NCBI RefSeq assembly: GCF_001463745.1
Contig: NZ_BBWJ01000044.1
Location: 1-64,000 of the forward strand
DNA: 64,000 nucleotides
Origin: Aureimonas sp. AU22
GTDB taxonomy: Bacteria; Pseudomonadota; Alphaproteobacteria; Rhizobiales; Rhizobiaceae
Direction: 5' to 3'
Part shown: positions 32,069-40,793 of the stretch, piece by piece
How the letters are laid out: each line of letters opens with the position of its first letter
Position numbering within the stretch: position 1 is the stretch's first letter
Made by a program: the position numbers and the translations under genes
Notes under the pieces: generated by a model
What the model was told of the DNA's origin: nothing
The model's input: the letters and a program-made list of their open reading frames with translations, nothing else
The model's database searches: none

Positions 32069-33319
32069 ATGAGCCGCTTCAAATCCGACTTCCTGCGCGT
32101 TCTCGACGAGCGTGGATTCATCCACCAGGTTTCCGACCCCGAGGGACTGGACGCGCTCGCGCACAAGGGGCGGATCACCGGCTACGTCGGCTACGACGCG
32201 ACCGCGACGTCGATCCACATCGGCAACCTGATCTCCGTCACGATGCTTCACTGGCTTCAGGAAACGGGCCACCAGGCCATCAGCCTCATGGGCGGCGGCA
32301 CGTCGATGGTGGGCGACCCGTCCTTCCGCGATTCGCAGCGCGGCATGCTGACGGCCGAGCAGATCCAGACCAACATCGACGGCATACAGCGCGTCTTCGG
32401 CAACATCCTGCGCTACGACGGCCCGAACGCGGCCATCATGGTCAACAATGCCGACTGGCTCCTGAAGCTGAACTACGTCGAATTCCTGCGGGACGTCGGG
32501 CGCCACTTTTCGGTCAACCGCATGCTGAGCTTCGATTCGGTCAAGCTGCGGCTCGACCGGGAGCAGTCGCTGAGCTTCCTCGAATTCAACTACATGATCA
32601 TGCAGGGCTACGACTTCACCGAGCTCAACCGGCGCTACGGCACGGTGCTGCAGATGGGAGGCTCCGACCAGTGGGGCAACATCATCAACGGCGTCGACCT
32701 CAGTCATCGCATGGGGGGGCCGCAGCTCTACGCCCTGACGACGCCTCTTCTCACGAAGTCGTCCGGCGAGAAGATGGGCAAGTCGGCGTCCGGCGCTGTC
32801 TGGCTCAATGGCGACCTCTTCAGCCCCTACGACTTCTGGCAGTATTGGCGGAACACCGAAGATGCCGACGTCGGTCGCTTCCTGAAGATCTTCACGCGTC
32901 TCCCGCTCGACGAGATCGCCCGGCTCGCCGCGCTCGGTGGCGCCGAGATCAACGAGGCCAAGAAGGTTCTCGCTACGGAAGCGACCGCGATCGTCCACGG
33001 ACGGGCTGCGGCGACGCAGGCCGAAGAGACCGCCCGCACCACCTTCGAGCAGGGGGCGCTGGCCGATACCCTGCCGACCATCCTCTTACCGAAGGCCGAG
33101 CTACAGGCGGGCGTCGGGATTCTGTCGCTGGTGGTGAAGGCCGGCCTTGCCGCGTCCAACGGCGAAGCACGGCGGCACATCGCGGGGGGCGCGGTGCGGC
33201 TCAACGATCAACCGATCTCCGACGAACGCCTGACCGTGGACGCTTCCGCGCTCACCGACGGCGTCGCGAAGCTCTCGCTCGGCAAGAAGCGGCACGTCCT
33301 CGTGAAGACGGACGCCTGA
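32069..33319 (+). CDS. tyrS: Tyrosyl-tRNA synthetase
   Basis: Charges tRNA-Tyr. From ATG 32069 the protein is 416 aa. GTG at 32063 would add two residues. Class I signatures are His50-I-G-Asn53 (SIHIGNL) and the KMSKS loop as KMGKS. The specificity-pocket blocks QGYDFTELN and GGSDQWGNI are clear, and an S4 RNA-binding domain (about 350-410, [19 protein letters not shown]) ends the protein. It is complete and transcribed with the upstream hydrolase or alone (63-nt gap). Confidence 0.97.
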   Translation: MSRFKSDFLRVLDERGFIHQVSDPEGLDALAHKGRITGYVGYDATATSIHIGNLISVTMLHWLQETGHQAISLMGGGTSMVGDPSFRDSQRGMLTAEQIQTNIDGIQRVFGNILRYDGPNAAIMVNNADWLLKLNYVEFLRDVGRHFSVNRMLSFDSVKLRLDREQSLSFLEFNYMIMQGYDFTELNRRYGTVLQMGGSDQWGNIINGVDLSHRMGGPQLYALTTPLLTKSSGEKMGKSASGAVWLNGDLFSPYDFWQYWRNTEDADVGRFLKIFTRLPLDEIARLAALGGAEINEAKKVLATEATAIVHGRAAATQAEETARTTFEQGALADTLPTILLPKAELQAGVGILSLVVKAGLAASNGEARRHIAGGAVRLNDQPISDERLTVDASALTDGVAKLSLGKKRHVLVKTDA

Positions 33320-33323
33320 CCGC

Positions 33324-36300
33324 TCAGTCGAAGGCGAAGATCTGGCGGAAGATGCCGGGCGCGATGGCCGAGATCGGATTGACGACGAGCGTGGGCGAAG
33401 CCATCGCCCCGCTCAGACGGTAGGTGATGCCGATCAAACCGCCTTCCTGACCGTTTCCGAGGATCTGTCCCAGGATCGGGATCGCTCCGAAGACGCGATT
33501 GATGCCGTAGGCCGGCATGAACGAGCCGGACACGTCGATCTGCCCGCTCGGATCGTAGACGACGCCCGCGAAGCTGGACCCGAAGATGGGTCCCCGGACG
33601 ATCCCCTCCGCCACGCGCAACATGCCCTTGTCGTAGGCGAGTTTGGCCGACGCGTGGTCGAAGTAGGCGCGCTCCGTGCGCAACTCCTGCCCGATCGCTT
33701 GCGACAGGCTCGCGGTTCCAGGCTTGGGCGACGAGCCGACGATCCGTGACAGACGCGGCTCGTCCACGAGGTTGAAGTTCGTCAGCTTCACGTCCCCGGT
33801 GTAACCGGCGTCGCTCGATCCGATGAGGGCCAAGGCGCCCTGCCCGCCCTCCATATGCCCATAGAGACCCGCGAAACCGAGGAGGCCGCCGACATTGTCG
33901 GAGGCAATACGGATCCGGCGCTGGTCGTTGCGCGGCGCAAGGTCCCCGATGAGGTTCGCACCGCCGATCGACCCACCGAGCGCGAGCGCCGCCATGCGCC
34001 CGTTTGCCGATGCGTAGTTCAGCGAGAACCCGTCGACCGCACGACCGTTGAAACCATCCAGACGACCGACATCCATCGTGACGTCGAACGTGCCGCCGCC
34101 GACGCGACCTTTCTTGTCGCGTCCCACGCCTGCCTTGAGTTCGGCAAGGATCGGACGCGCGTCGAACCGGTCTCCCTTGACCTGGATGCCGAACCCGTCG
34201 CCGTGCCGCTCGACGTCGACCGCTACCGAGTCGCCGGGGTTGAGCGCGACGCGTTTGAGGCTCGCGCGGCGAAGGCCGCCCTTGTCCACCGCGATCGTGC
34301 CGCTCGCCCGGAATCCCTCTCCCTTGAGGTCGAGATCCCTGAGTTCGGTTGTATCCCCGTCGCGTCGGACATCGAAGGTGAGTTCCGCGGCGACCCCTGC
34401 GCCCTTCTTCCAGGCGACGGCCGGCAGATCCAGCTCGGTCTGTCCGAGGTCGAGGCTGGCCCGCATGCCGTCGGTGTCGTCCGTGATACGCGCCGCGATC
34501 GGGCCCTTGAGGACGCCATCGAGTGCAGGAACGAGATCCACGACCTTCGCCGCGGGCACCTTCAGGTCCGCCTCGAGGCTTCGCGTCCCGACCGGGGTCG
34601 CCCCGAACGGCAAGGCGAAGGCGAGCTTGGCCGGCATGCCGTCCATGGAGCCGTCGAGCGAGCCGCTCGCCTGTCCAGGGATGGCATGGAACACACCTCG
34701 CAGATTGGCGAACTGGCGCCCTTCTATTGGTTGTCCGGGATCGACGTCGTCGAGATCGGCTTCGACATTCCAGGCGGTCACCTGGCGATCGCGCGGAACG
34801 TCATCGCCGAACAGGAGGCTGGCTCCGACCTTGGCTTTCGCCTTTCCCTTCACCGGATCGATCTTCAAGGGAAGGTTTCGGAACGCGCGGATGGGCTCGC
34901 GATCCGCCACCGCCAGCAACTGAGGCGCTTCGCCCGATGCGGCGAGGTCAAGTTCGATCCCGAGGTTGCGAGGATTTCCTTCGGGTGGCCGCTGGAGGAC
35001 AAGCGTCGACGGGCCGATGGCTACGTTGTCGACGCCGACCACATCGGCCTTCTCGACGGCGATATCGGTACGGATGCCCCGAACCGTGATGGTTCCGTCG
35101 ACCCGATGGAGATCCGGCAGGTCGCCGACCGTCGCCAGGGCGACGCCGCGCACGGGAACGTCCAGCCGCAGCTCCGTGTCGCCCGGCGTACCGCCGATCT
35201 TGAACGCGTCGTGGATCCGGTCGCGCTCGATATCGATCGCGATCGTCCCGGTCGGTACGACGCCCTCGTCGTCGAGATGCGCGAGCACCCATCGCCGCGC
35301 CTTCCCGGAGATGTTGAACGGCCAGAACGCCTTCACCGATGCCGCCGACAGCGAGTTCGCCGTCAGATCGAGAAAGGTGCGCGCGTCCGGCGCGGAAGCA
35401 TCGAAGGCGGCCGTCCCCGCCAGCGAGCCGGTGTCGGTGCGCAGAGACGCCAGCGTGAGCTCGGCCCGGCGACCCGACGGCGAGAGACGTCCGGCTAGCT
35501 CCAGATCGGCGGACAGGGGCTTCGCGTCGGCGACTTCCTCAAGGCCGACCAGGGAGCGGATGTCCGGTACCGAAACCTTGAAACCATAGACGGGCGGTTC
35601 GCCGGACGATCCCAGGTTCGTCTGCTCGACGGAACCGGACATGTCGAACGCCACGTCGCGGAAGCGGAAGGGGCTCGGCTCGATCACGAGGCGCTCTTCG
35701 CCCTGCCTGTAGACGAGATCGAGGCGGCCGCTTTCGACACGTGTCCGGTTGAGGCCAAGCTGCAGATGACCGGCGCCGATATGCGCGCTTGCCCGAACGA
35801 CCGCTGGTTGGTCGGCCCGCTCCCGATCGAGCGACATGTCGAACCAGACGTCCGAATCGCTTCCGAACGGACGCTCGTCCTTTTCGTCGGCCTCGTCCGC
35901 CGGAGGCGCGATAGCGCCGAGACCGACGCGACCCGAATGCGCTTCCAGCCGCGTCAGGTGGTTCGACTGCGGATCGAACTCGGCGGTTCCCGACAGGAGG
36001 AGCGGCAGGTCTCCGGCCTGCACATTCGTGACGAGCCGCAGCGTCCCATCGAGCGCGCGGTGCAGTTCCACGCGCTTCAGCGCCAGATCCGCCACGGGCC
36101 CTACCGCCGCCGGCAAGCCAACGATCCGGATATCCTGGAGGCTCAGCGTGTCGAAGTGAAACGCTTGAAGCGCCTGGAGCTGACGCTCCAGAGCGGCGAC
36201 GCCGTCGTCGATCGTGCGGGCGAGAGCGGAACGCCCGTCGCCCTGCACGTCCGCAGGAGCGGGAGACCGCGAGCCGCCGCCCGCGAATGCCGCGAGATCG

Positions 36301-36665
36301 AGCTCGGCGCCGGCGATCTCCAGTCGGCCGAACTCGAGCGAGCCGCCGACAAGAGGCATCAAGCGCAGCGCAACGGACACGCGCTCGACACGCGACTCGC
36401 GGTCCGGTCGATCCTTCCGGTGAAGCGCTGCGTCGTACCAGTTCAGCGCCAGGGTGCCGTCGCCGCGCAGCTCGAGCTGCTGACGGCCGAGCGTGGCCTC
36501 GTAGCGAGGCCCGAGGAGTCGCGAGAGCGCCGCCGTGGTCTGAGACTGTACGAAGCGCTCGCCCGTCTCGGTGCCGAGAAGGAACACCGCCGCTCCAGCG
36601 CCGAGCGCAACGAGAAGCAGGAACAGGCCGAGGATCGCTCCGACGAGACGTCGAATTCTTCTCAT
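33324..36665 (-). CDS. Large AsmA-like / DUF3971 (YhdP-type) envelope protein
   Basis: A 1113-aa protein with one N-terminal membrane anchor (residues about 8-30) and a very long periplasmic region of repetitive beta structure, of the AsmA-like kind that includes DUF3971, YhdP and TamB. These proteins are thought to carry phospholipids between inner and outer membrane along a hydrophobic groove. A DUF3971-type region lies around 350-620, and an AsmA-like C-terminal segment from about 880 (GGLLGFAGLYGHMEGGQGAL, GSFMPAYGINRVFGAIPILGQILG). The C-terminal block with PILG is typical of YhdP-like proteins. It is monocistronic, and its stop is 4 nt from the convergent tyrS stop. Confidence 0.85.
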   Translation of the reverse strand: MRRIRRLVGAILGLFLLLVALGAGAAVFLLGTETGERFVQSQTTAALSRLLGPRYEATLGRQQLELRGDGTLALNWYDAALHRKDRPDRESRVERVSVALRLMPLVGGSLEFGRLEIAGAELDLAAFAGGGSRSPAPADVQGDGRSALARTIDDGVAALERQLQALQAFHFDTLSLQDIRIVGLPAAVGPVADLALKRVELHRALDGTLRLVTNVQAGDLPLLLSGTAEFDPQSNHLTRLEAHSGRVGLGAIAPPADEADEKDERPFGSDSDVWFDMSLDRERADQPAVVRASAHIGAGHLQLGLNRTRVESGRLDLVYRQGEERLVIEPSPFRFRDVAFDMSGSVEQTNLGSSGEPPVYGFKVSVPDIRSLVGLEEVADAKPLSADLELAGRLSPSGRRAELTLASLRTDTGSLAGTAAFDASAPDARTFLDLTANSLSAASVKAFWPFNISGKARRWVLAHLDDEGVVPTGTIAIDIERDRIHDAFKIGGTPGDTELRLDVPVRGVALATVGDLPDLHRVDGTITVRGIRTDIAVEKADVVGVDNVAIGPSTLVLQRPPEGNPRNLGIELDLAASGEAPQLLAVADREPIRAFRNLPLKIDPVKGKAKAKVGASLLFGDDVPRDRQVTAWNVEADLDDVDPGQPIEGRQFANLRGVFHAIPGQASGSLDGSMDGMPAKLAFALPFGATPVGTRSLEADLKVPAAKVVDLVPALDGVLKGPIAARITDDTDGMRASLDLGQTELDLPAVAWKKGAGVAAELTFDVRRDGDTTELRDLDLKGEGFRASGTIAVDKGGLRRASLKRVALNPGDSVAVDVERHGDGFGIQVKGDRFDARPILAELKAGVGRDKKGRVGGGTFDVTMDVGRLDGFNGRAVDGFSLNYASANGRMAALALGGSIGGANLIGDLAPRNDQRRIRIASDNVGGLLGFAGLYGHMEGGQGALALIGSSDAGYTGDVKLTNFNLVDEPRLSRIVGSSPKPGTASLSQAIGQELRTERAYFDHASAKLAYDKGMLRVAEGIVRGPIFGSSFAGVVYDPSGQIDVSGSFMPAYGINRVFGAIPILGQILGNGQEGGLIGITYRLSGAMASPTLVVNPISAIAPGIFRQIFAFD

Positions 36666-36870
36666 CAGGTTCGATCGTCTCCCGAGGGTGGGCGAAGCGC
36701 CCTCATGGCACTGCCACCCTTAAGGTCCCAACAATACGGCGATAGCTTGCCTTCGACTTGCCGGCGCTATGATAGAAGGCCAACGGGGTGCGCGCATCTC
36801 TCTCGCGCGCCGGTATGTCGCGCCAAGGCGCGAATCTGGTGTCAGTGCAATTGGCCGAAAGGAGGGCCGG

Positions 36871-37353
36871 ATGGCGACCTTGACGACGGGACAGGCTTTT
36901 CCGAACTTCGATCTCCCGTCCGACGACGGACATCGCGTGACGAACGCACAGCTCGAAGGCAAGCCGTTCGTCGCCTTCTTCTACCCGAAGGACGACACGT
37001 CGGGCTGCACCCTCGAGGCCCTCGACTTCACCGCCCTTTCCAAGGACTTCGCCGCCGCAGGCGTGCCGGTCTACGGCGTATCGCCGGACCCGATCGAGAA
37101 ACACTGTCGTTTCCGGGACAAGCATGGGCTTCAGGTTCCGCTGCTCGCGGATACGGAGCATGCGCTTCTGCAAGCGGCCGGTGTCTGGGTCGAGAAGAGC
37201 ATGTACGGCAAGACCTACATGGGCGTCGAACGCACAACCGTCCTCGTCGATGCGAAGGGGCAGGTCCACCGCGTGTGGCCGAAGGTGAAGGTGGACGGTC
37301 ACGCCCAGATCGTTCTCGACGAGGCGCGCAAGCTCGCCGGCGTGGCCGCGTGA
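36871..37353 (+). CDS. bcp: Bcp/PrxQ peroxiredoxin without the usual resolving cysteine
   Basis: A thiol peroxidase of 160 aa that removes H2O2 and organic peroxides. ATG at 36871 follows AAGGAGG at ideal spacing. The peroxidatic Cys46 is in DTSGCTLEALDF. The resolving Cys normally five residues later is Leu51, and TPGCT reads TSGCT. The only other Cys is Cys79 (EKHCRF), in the helix where some PrxQ proteins carry an alternative resolving Cys. So it is either a 1-Cys enzyme or uses Cys79. It overlaps the next gene as GTGA, so the two are coupled. Confidence 0.93.
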   Translation: MATLTTGQAFPNFDLPSDDGHRVTNAQLEGKPFVAFFYPKDDTSGCTLEALDFTALSKDFAAAGVPVYGVSPDPIEKHCRFRDKHGLQVPLLADTEHALLQAAGVWVEKSMYGKTYMGVERTTVLVDAKGQVHRVWPKVKVDGHAQIVLDEARKLAGVAA

Positions 37354-38171
37354 GTCGTTTGGCGACGCCGACCCTGCGCGGGCTTGCGATCGAGGCTCTT
37401 CGCGAGCCCGATCTCGACGAGAAGCGACGGCTGACGCGTCTGGCGGGAGAGCGGTGGGCCGCGAGAACCCTCGGTCTCTCTGCACCATCGGACCCGCCGT
37501 TGCCGTCACGCCCGGGTCGTCCGGCGGAGCCACCTCTCGTTTCCCCGCGCCACGTGCCGCGCCGGTCCGTCCATACGGTCGAGGGCCGCGTGGCGATGAT
37601 CCACGCCCTCGCCCATATCGAACTCAACGCCATCGATCTCGCGCTCGACATCGTCGCACGCTTCTGCGGACAGCCCGTGCCGCGGTCCTTCTTCGACGGC
37701 TGGATGATGGTCGCGACGGACGAGGCCCGCCATTTCGGTCTCCTGTCCGACAGGCTGTCAGCGCTTGGCTCTCGCTACGGCGCGATGCCGGCGCATGACG
37801 GCTTGTGGCAGGCCGTGGATGCGACCGCGCATGATCTCGCCGCACGGCTTGCGATCGTGCCGCTGATCCTCGAGGCGCGAGGACTGGATGTCACCCCTTC
37901 GCTCTTGTCCAAGCTTCACGAGGTCGGCGATCTGGAAACGGCCGAAATTCTCGACGTCATCTACAACGACGAGAAGCGCCACGTGGCGGTGGGCGCAAAA
38001 TGGTTTCGGTTCCTGTGCGCACGCCAGAGAATTGATCCGGCCCGACGGTTCGGGGAGCTTGTGCGCGAATGCTTCCGCGGCGAAGTCAAACCGCCTTTCA
38101 ACGATCGAGCACGGGCGGAAGCAGGCCTCACACCGACCTTCTACCGAAGCCTCTCTTCGCTTTCCCAGTAG
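37350..38171 (+). CDS. DUF455 ferritin-like protein
   Basis: A 273-aa protein of the DUF455 family, a ferritin-like four-helix bundle related to tRNA hydroxylase MiaE. Di-iron ligand-type motifs are seen: AHIELNAIDLALD, ATDEARHFGLL, ILEARGLDV and NDEKRHVAVG, i.e. the E...ExxH pairs expected of a carboxylate-bridged di-iron site. GTG at 37350 overlaps the bcp stop (GTGA). The N-terminal 75 residues are Arg/Pro rich. Function is not established. Coupling to a peroxiredoxin fits an oxygen- or peroxide-related role (inference). Confidence 0.87.
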   Translation: MSRLATPTLRGLAIEALREPDLDEKRRLTRLAGERWAARTLGLSAPSDPPLPSRPGRPAEPPLVSPRHVPRRSVHTVEGRVAMIHALAHIELNAIDLALDIVARFCGQPVPRSFFDGWMMVATDEARHFGLLSDRLSALGSRYGAMPAHDGLWQAVDATAHDLAARLAIVPLILEARGLDVTPSLLSKLHEVGDLETAEILDVIYNDEKRHVAVGAKWFRFLCARQRIDPARRFGELVRECFRGEVKPPFNDRARAEAGLTPTFYRSLSSLSQ

Positions 38172-38258
38172 CGGCAACCCGGCGTCAACGCCCCTTTAAC
38201 CTTAACGGTTTCTAATTCCTCCATGGGGCCGACCGTCCGGCCCGCGTGGAGCGAGTGC

Positions 38259-39461
38259 ATGAGTTCGCAGCTTCGCGGTTCCGTTTTCGGAAACCGAGCG
38301 AGATCCCATACGATCGTCCTGGCCCGTGGCGACCGCGTGCGTCACTGGACCGTCCCATCCTGGCTTCTCGGCACGGCAGCGCTCGGTACCATCGTCGGGG
38401 TGATCGGCGGGATCGGCGCGATCGCCCTGTCGCTGTCCGGCGACAGCGTCGTTCGTCTGATGCTCGATCGCGAAGTGCAAACCACGACCGTCTACGAGAA
38501 GCGGATCAGCGGTCTGCGGCAGGAACTCGATAAGCTCACGACCCGCCAGCACATCGATCGGGACCAGATCGCCAAGGAGCTCGAGGCTCTTCTGTCGCAG
38601 CAAGCCCAACTCGTGGGCCGGTTCGAGAAGATGGAGCCCCTCCTCGATCTGGCCGCCAACGAGGGCCTGATCGATCCGGTGCCGACCGCTTCGACCAAGC
38701 CGGTTTCCGCTCACTGGGACGTGGTCGGTCGCATCGGTCACGCGTTCACGGCGTCCAAAGCGACGCAGGTCGATCCCGTCGATCACATCCGCGACGTGGT
38801 CCTGCCTTCGATCCGAGAGAGCGTCGGCCTCGTCGAGGGACAGCAGGCCGCTGGGGTCGCCAAACTCTCGGAGGACGCCGCAGCCAAGGTCGATCGCATG
38901 AGCGACCTCTTGCGTCCCCTCGGCCTTGAAGCCGGCGAAGGGGGCATCTTCGTCGATCCTCCGGCGGATGCGTCGTTCGAAATCCAGTTGCAGCGCCTGG
39001 AGGATATGCTGGAGCGCATGGACGATCTTCGCGGCACCGCCGAGCGTCTGCCGCTCGCCGATCCGAAGCCGCCCGGTACGGTGCGCACCTCGACCTTCGG
39101 TGTGCGTTCGGACCCGTTTCTCGGACGCGCGGCGATGCATACCGGGATCGACTTCGCCGGCGCGCAAGGCACGCCCGTGCGGGCAACCGGTGAGGGTCGC
39201 GTCATATCCGCCGGTGACCAGGGCGGCTACGGTCTTGCGGTGGAAGTGGACCACGGCAACGGCGTGACCACCCGTTTCGGCCACCTGTCGCGCATCGACG
39301 TCGGCGTCGGCCAGTCCGTCACGCCAGGGACTCGGCTTGGATTGATCGGCTCGACGGGTCGCAGCACCGGCCCGCATCTGCACTACGAGGTCCGCATCAA
39401 CGGCGAGCCAGTTAATCCGCAGCGCTACATCGATGCCGGCCATCGCTGGGCGGCGCTCTGA
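38259..39461 (+). CDS. Membrane-anchored M23 (LytM) peptidase
   Basis: A peptidoglycan hydrolase-like protein of 400 aa from ATG 38259 (GGAG 8 nt upstream). An ATG at 38223 lacks a ribosome site. One N-terminal membrane span (about 34-59) is followed by a coiled-coil region (about 65-125), a linker, and a C-terminal M23 domain with zinc ligands His294 and Asp298 (MHTGIDFAG) and His373/His375 (HLHYE). All four are kept, so it should be an active endopeptidase, unlike EnvC/NlpD-type activators that lack ligands. It probably acts in cell-wall remodelling. Confidence 0.92.
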   Translation: MSSQLRGSVFGNRARSHTIVLARGDRVRHWTVPSWLLGTAALGTIVGVIGGIGAIALSLSGDSVVRLMLDREVQTTTVYEKRISGLRQELDKLTTRQHIDRDQIAKELEALLSQQAQLVGRFEKMEPLLDLAANEGLIDPVPTASTKPVSAHWDVVGRIGHAFTASKATQVDPVDHIRDVVLPSIRESVGLVEGQQAAGVAKLSEDAAAKVDRMSDLLRPLGLEAGEGGIFVDPPADASFEIQLQRLEDMLERMDDLRGTAERLPLADPKPPGTVRTSTFGVRSDPFLGRAAMHTGIDFAGAQGTPVRATGEGRVISAGDQGGYGLAVEVDHGNGVTTRFGHLSRIDVGVGQSVTPGTRLGLIGSTGRSTGPHLHYEVRINGEPVNPQRYIDAGHRWAAL

Positions 39462-39471
39462 TCGTCACGAA

Positions 39472-39507
39472 GCACAAGAGGCCGCCCTTTGCGGGGCGGC
39501 CTCGTGC
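39472..39507. terminator. Strong hairpin between convergent M23 gene and prfB
   Basis: GAGGCCGCCC / GGGCGGCCTC (39478-39487, 39494-39503) with a 6-nt loop, extended by GCAC / GTGC, lies between two converging genes. There is no T-tract. A bidirectional transcript end is likely. Confidence 0.6.
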
Positions 39508-39527
39508 GTTCGGGAAGTCATGCCGGG

Positions 39528-40656
39528 TCAGTCGACGTCGGCAACGTCCACGTCGCCACCGAAGACGCGCTGGGCCAGCGCCGCCTCGATGAACGGGTCG
39601 ATCTTTCCGTCGAGCACATCGTCGGGCGCGGTGCTTTCCATGCCCGTCCGAAGATCCTTGACCATCTGATAGGGCTGCAGGACGTAGGAGCGGATCTGGT
39701 GACCCCAGCCTATGTCCGTCTTGGACGCGGCTTCGGCGTTCGCCTTATCCTCGCGGCGCTTCAACTCTTCCTCGTAAAGGCGCGCGCGCAGCATGTTCCA
39801 CGCGGTAGCGCGGTTCTTGTGCTGCGAACGCTCGGCCTGGCACTGCACCACGATGCCCGTCGCCAGATGGGTGATGCGCACCGCCGAATCCGTCGTGTTG
39901 ACGTGCTGGCCGCCGGCGCCGGATGCGCGATACGTGTCGATGCGAACATCGCCCTCGTTGACGTCCACCTCGATCGAGTCGTCCACCACCGGATAGACCC
40001 AGACGGACGCGAAGGAGGTGTGACGACGCGCCTGGCTGTCGTAGGGCGAGATGCGGACCAATCGGTGCACGCCCGATTCGACCTTCATCTTGCCGTAGGC
40101 GTTGTGGCCCTTCAGCAGGATCGTGGCCGACTTGATGCCGGCTTCGTCGCCGGAATTGTGCTCCAGCACGTCGACCTTCATCTTGGCGCGCTCGCCCCAC
40201 CGCATGTACATGCGCAGGAGCATCGAGGCCCAGTCCTGGCTTTCCGTGCCGCCCGCGCCCGAATGGATCTCGACATAGGTGTCGTTGCCGTCCGCCTCGC
40301 CCGAGAGCAACGTCTCGATCTGGCGCTCGGCCACGTCCTTTTCCAGCGCCCGGATGGCGTTCTCGGCCTCCGCAACGACCTCGGCATCACCCTCCTCCTC
40401 GCCCATGGCGATGAGTTCGATGTTGTCCTGAAGTCCCTGCTCCAGCGCACGGATGCCGGTGATCGCCGTCTCCAGGCGCTGACGCTCCTTCATCAGGCGC
40501 TGCGCCTCGGCGGGATCGTTCCAGAGAGACGGATCCTCGGCGGCCGCGTTCAGGCGATCGAGTTCTCGGACCGATTGATCCCAGTCAAAGATGCCTCCTC
40601 AGCAGGCTTACGGCCTGCTTGATGTCGGAGACAATGGATTCGATTTCGGCACGCAT
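39528..40656 (-). CDS. prfB: Peptide chain release factor 2, with programmed +1 frameshift
   Basis: Ends translation at UGA and UAA. It is made from two frames: 23 codons from ATG 40656 to CTT, then an in-frame TGA (40587-40585). A +1 shift skips one T and continues GAC TGG GAT from 40586 to the stop at 39528, giving 375 aa, normal for RF2. GGQ (residues 248-250, SGAGGQHVNT) triggers peptide release. The anticodon-like SPF tripeptide reads Ser203-Pro-Tyr205, a conservative change that I believe occurs in other alphaproteobacteria. Annotated from the downstream ATG alone it would lose 54 residues. Transcribed after mrcA, convergent with the M23 gene. Confidence 0.96.
40584..40599 (-). other. 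Programmed +1 frameshift site of prfB
   Basis: Minus-strand AGGAGG-CAT-CTT-TGA-C: an internal Shine-Dalgarno three bases before the CTT-TGA-C slippery stop, the classical RF2 autoregulation element. When RF2 is scarce the ribosome pauses at TGA and slips forward. Confidence 0.95.
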
Positions 40657-40793
40657 GCCGGCATACCCCGCGTGATGATCCTGAGAGAATGGGGCGGACC
40701 ATAGGGACGGCACGCCAGGCTGTAAAGCGGACGGGCCCCGAACGGTACGAACCGCCGGGGCCGGACGATGGGGCGTGGAAGAAAGGCTTGGAA

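Noticed and set aside
38190-38218. TTAA-rich stretch before the M23 peptidase, CtrA-like at first sight
   Set aside because: The two TTAA words are only 2 nt apart, and the N7 spacing leads to TAAT, not TTAA, so the full consensus is not met.
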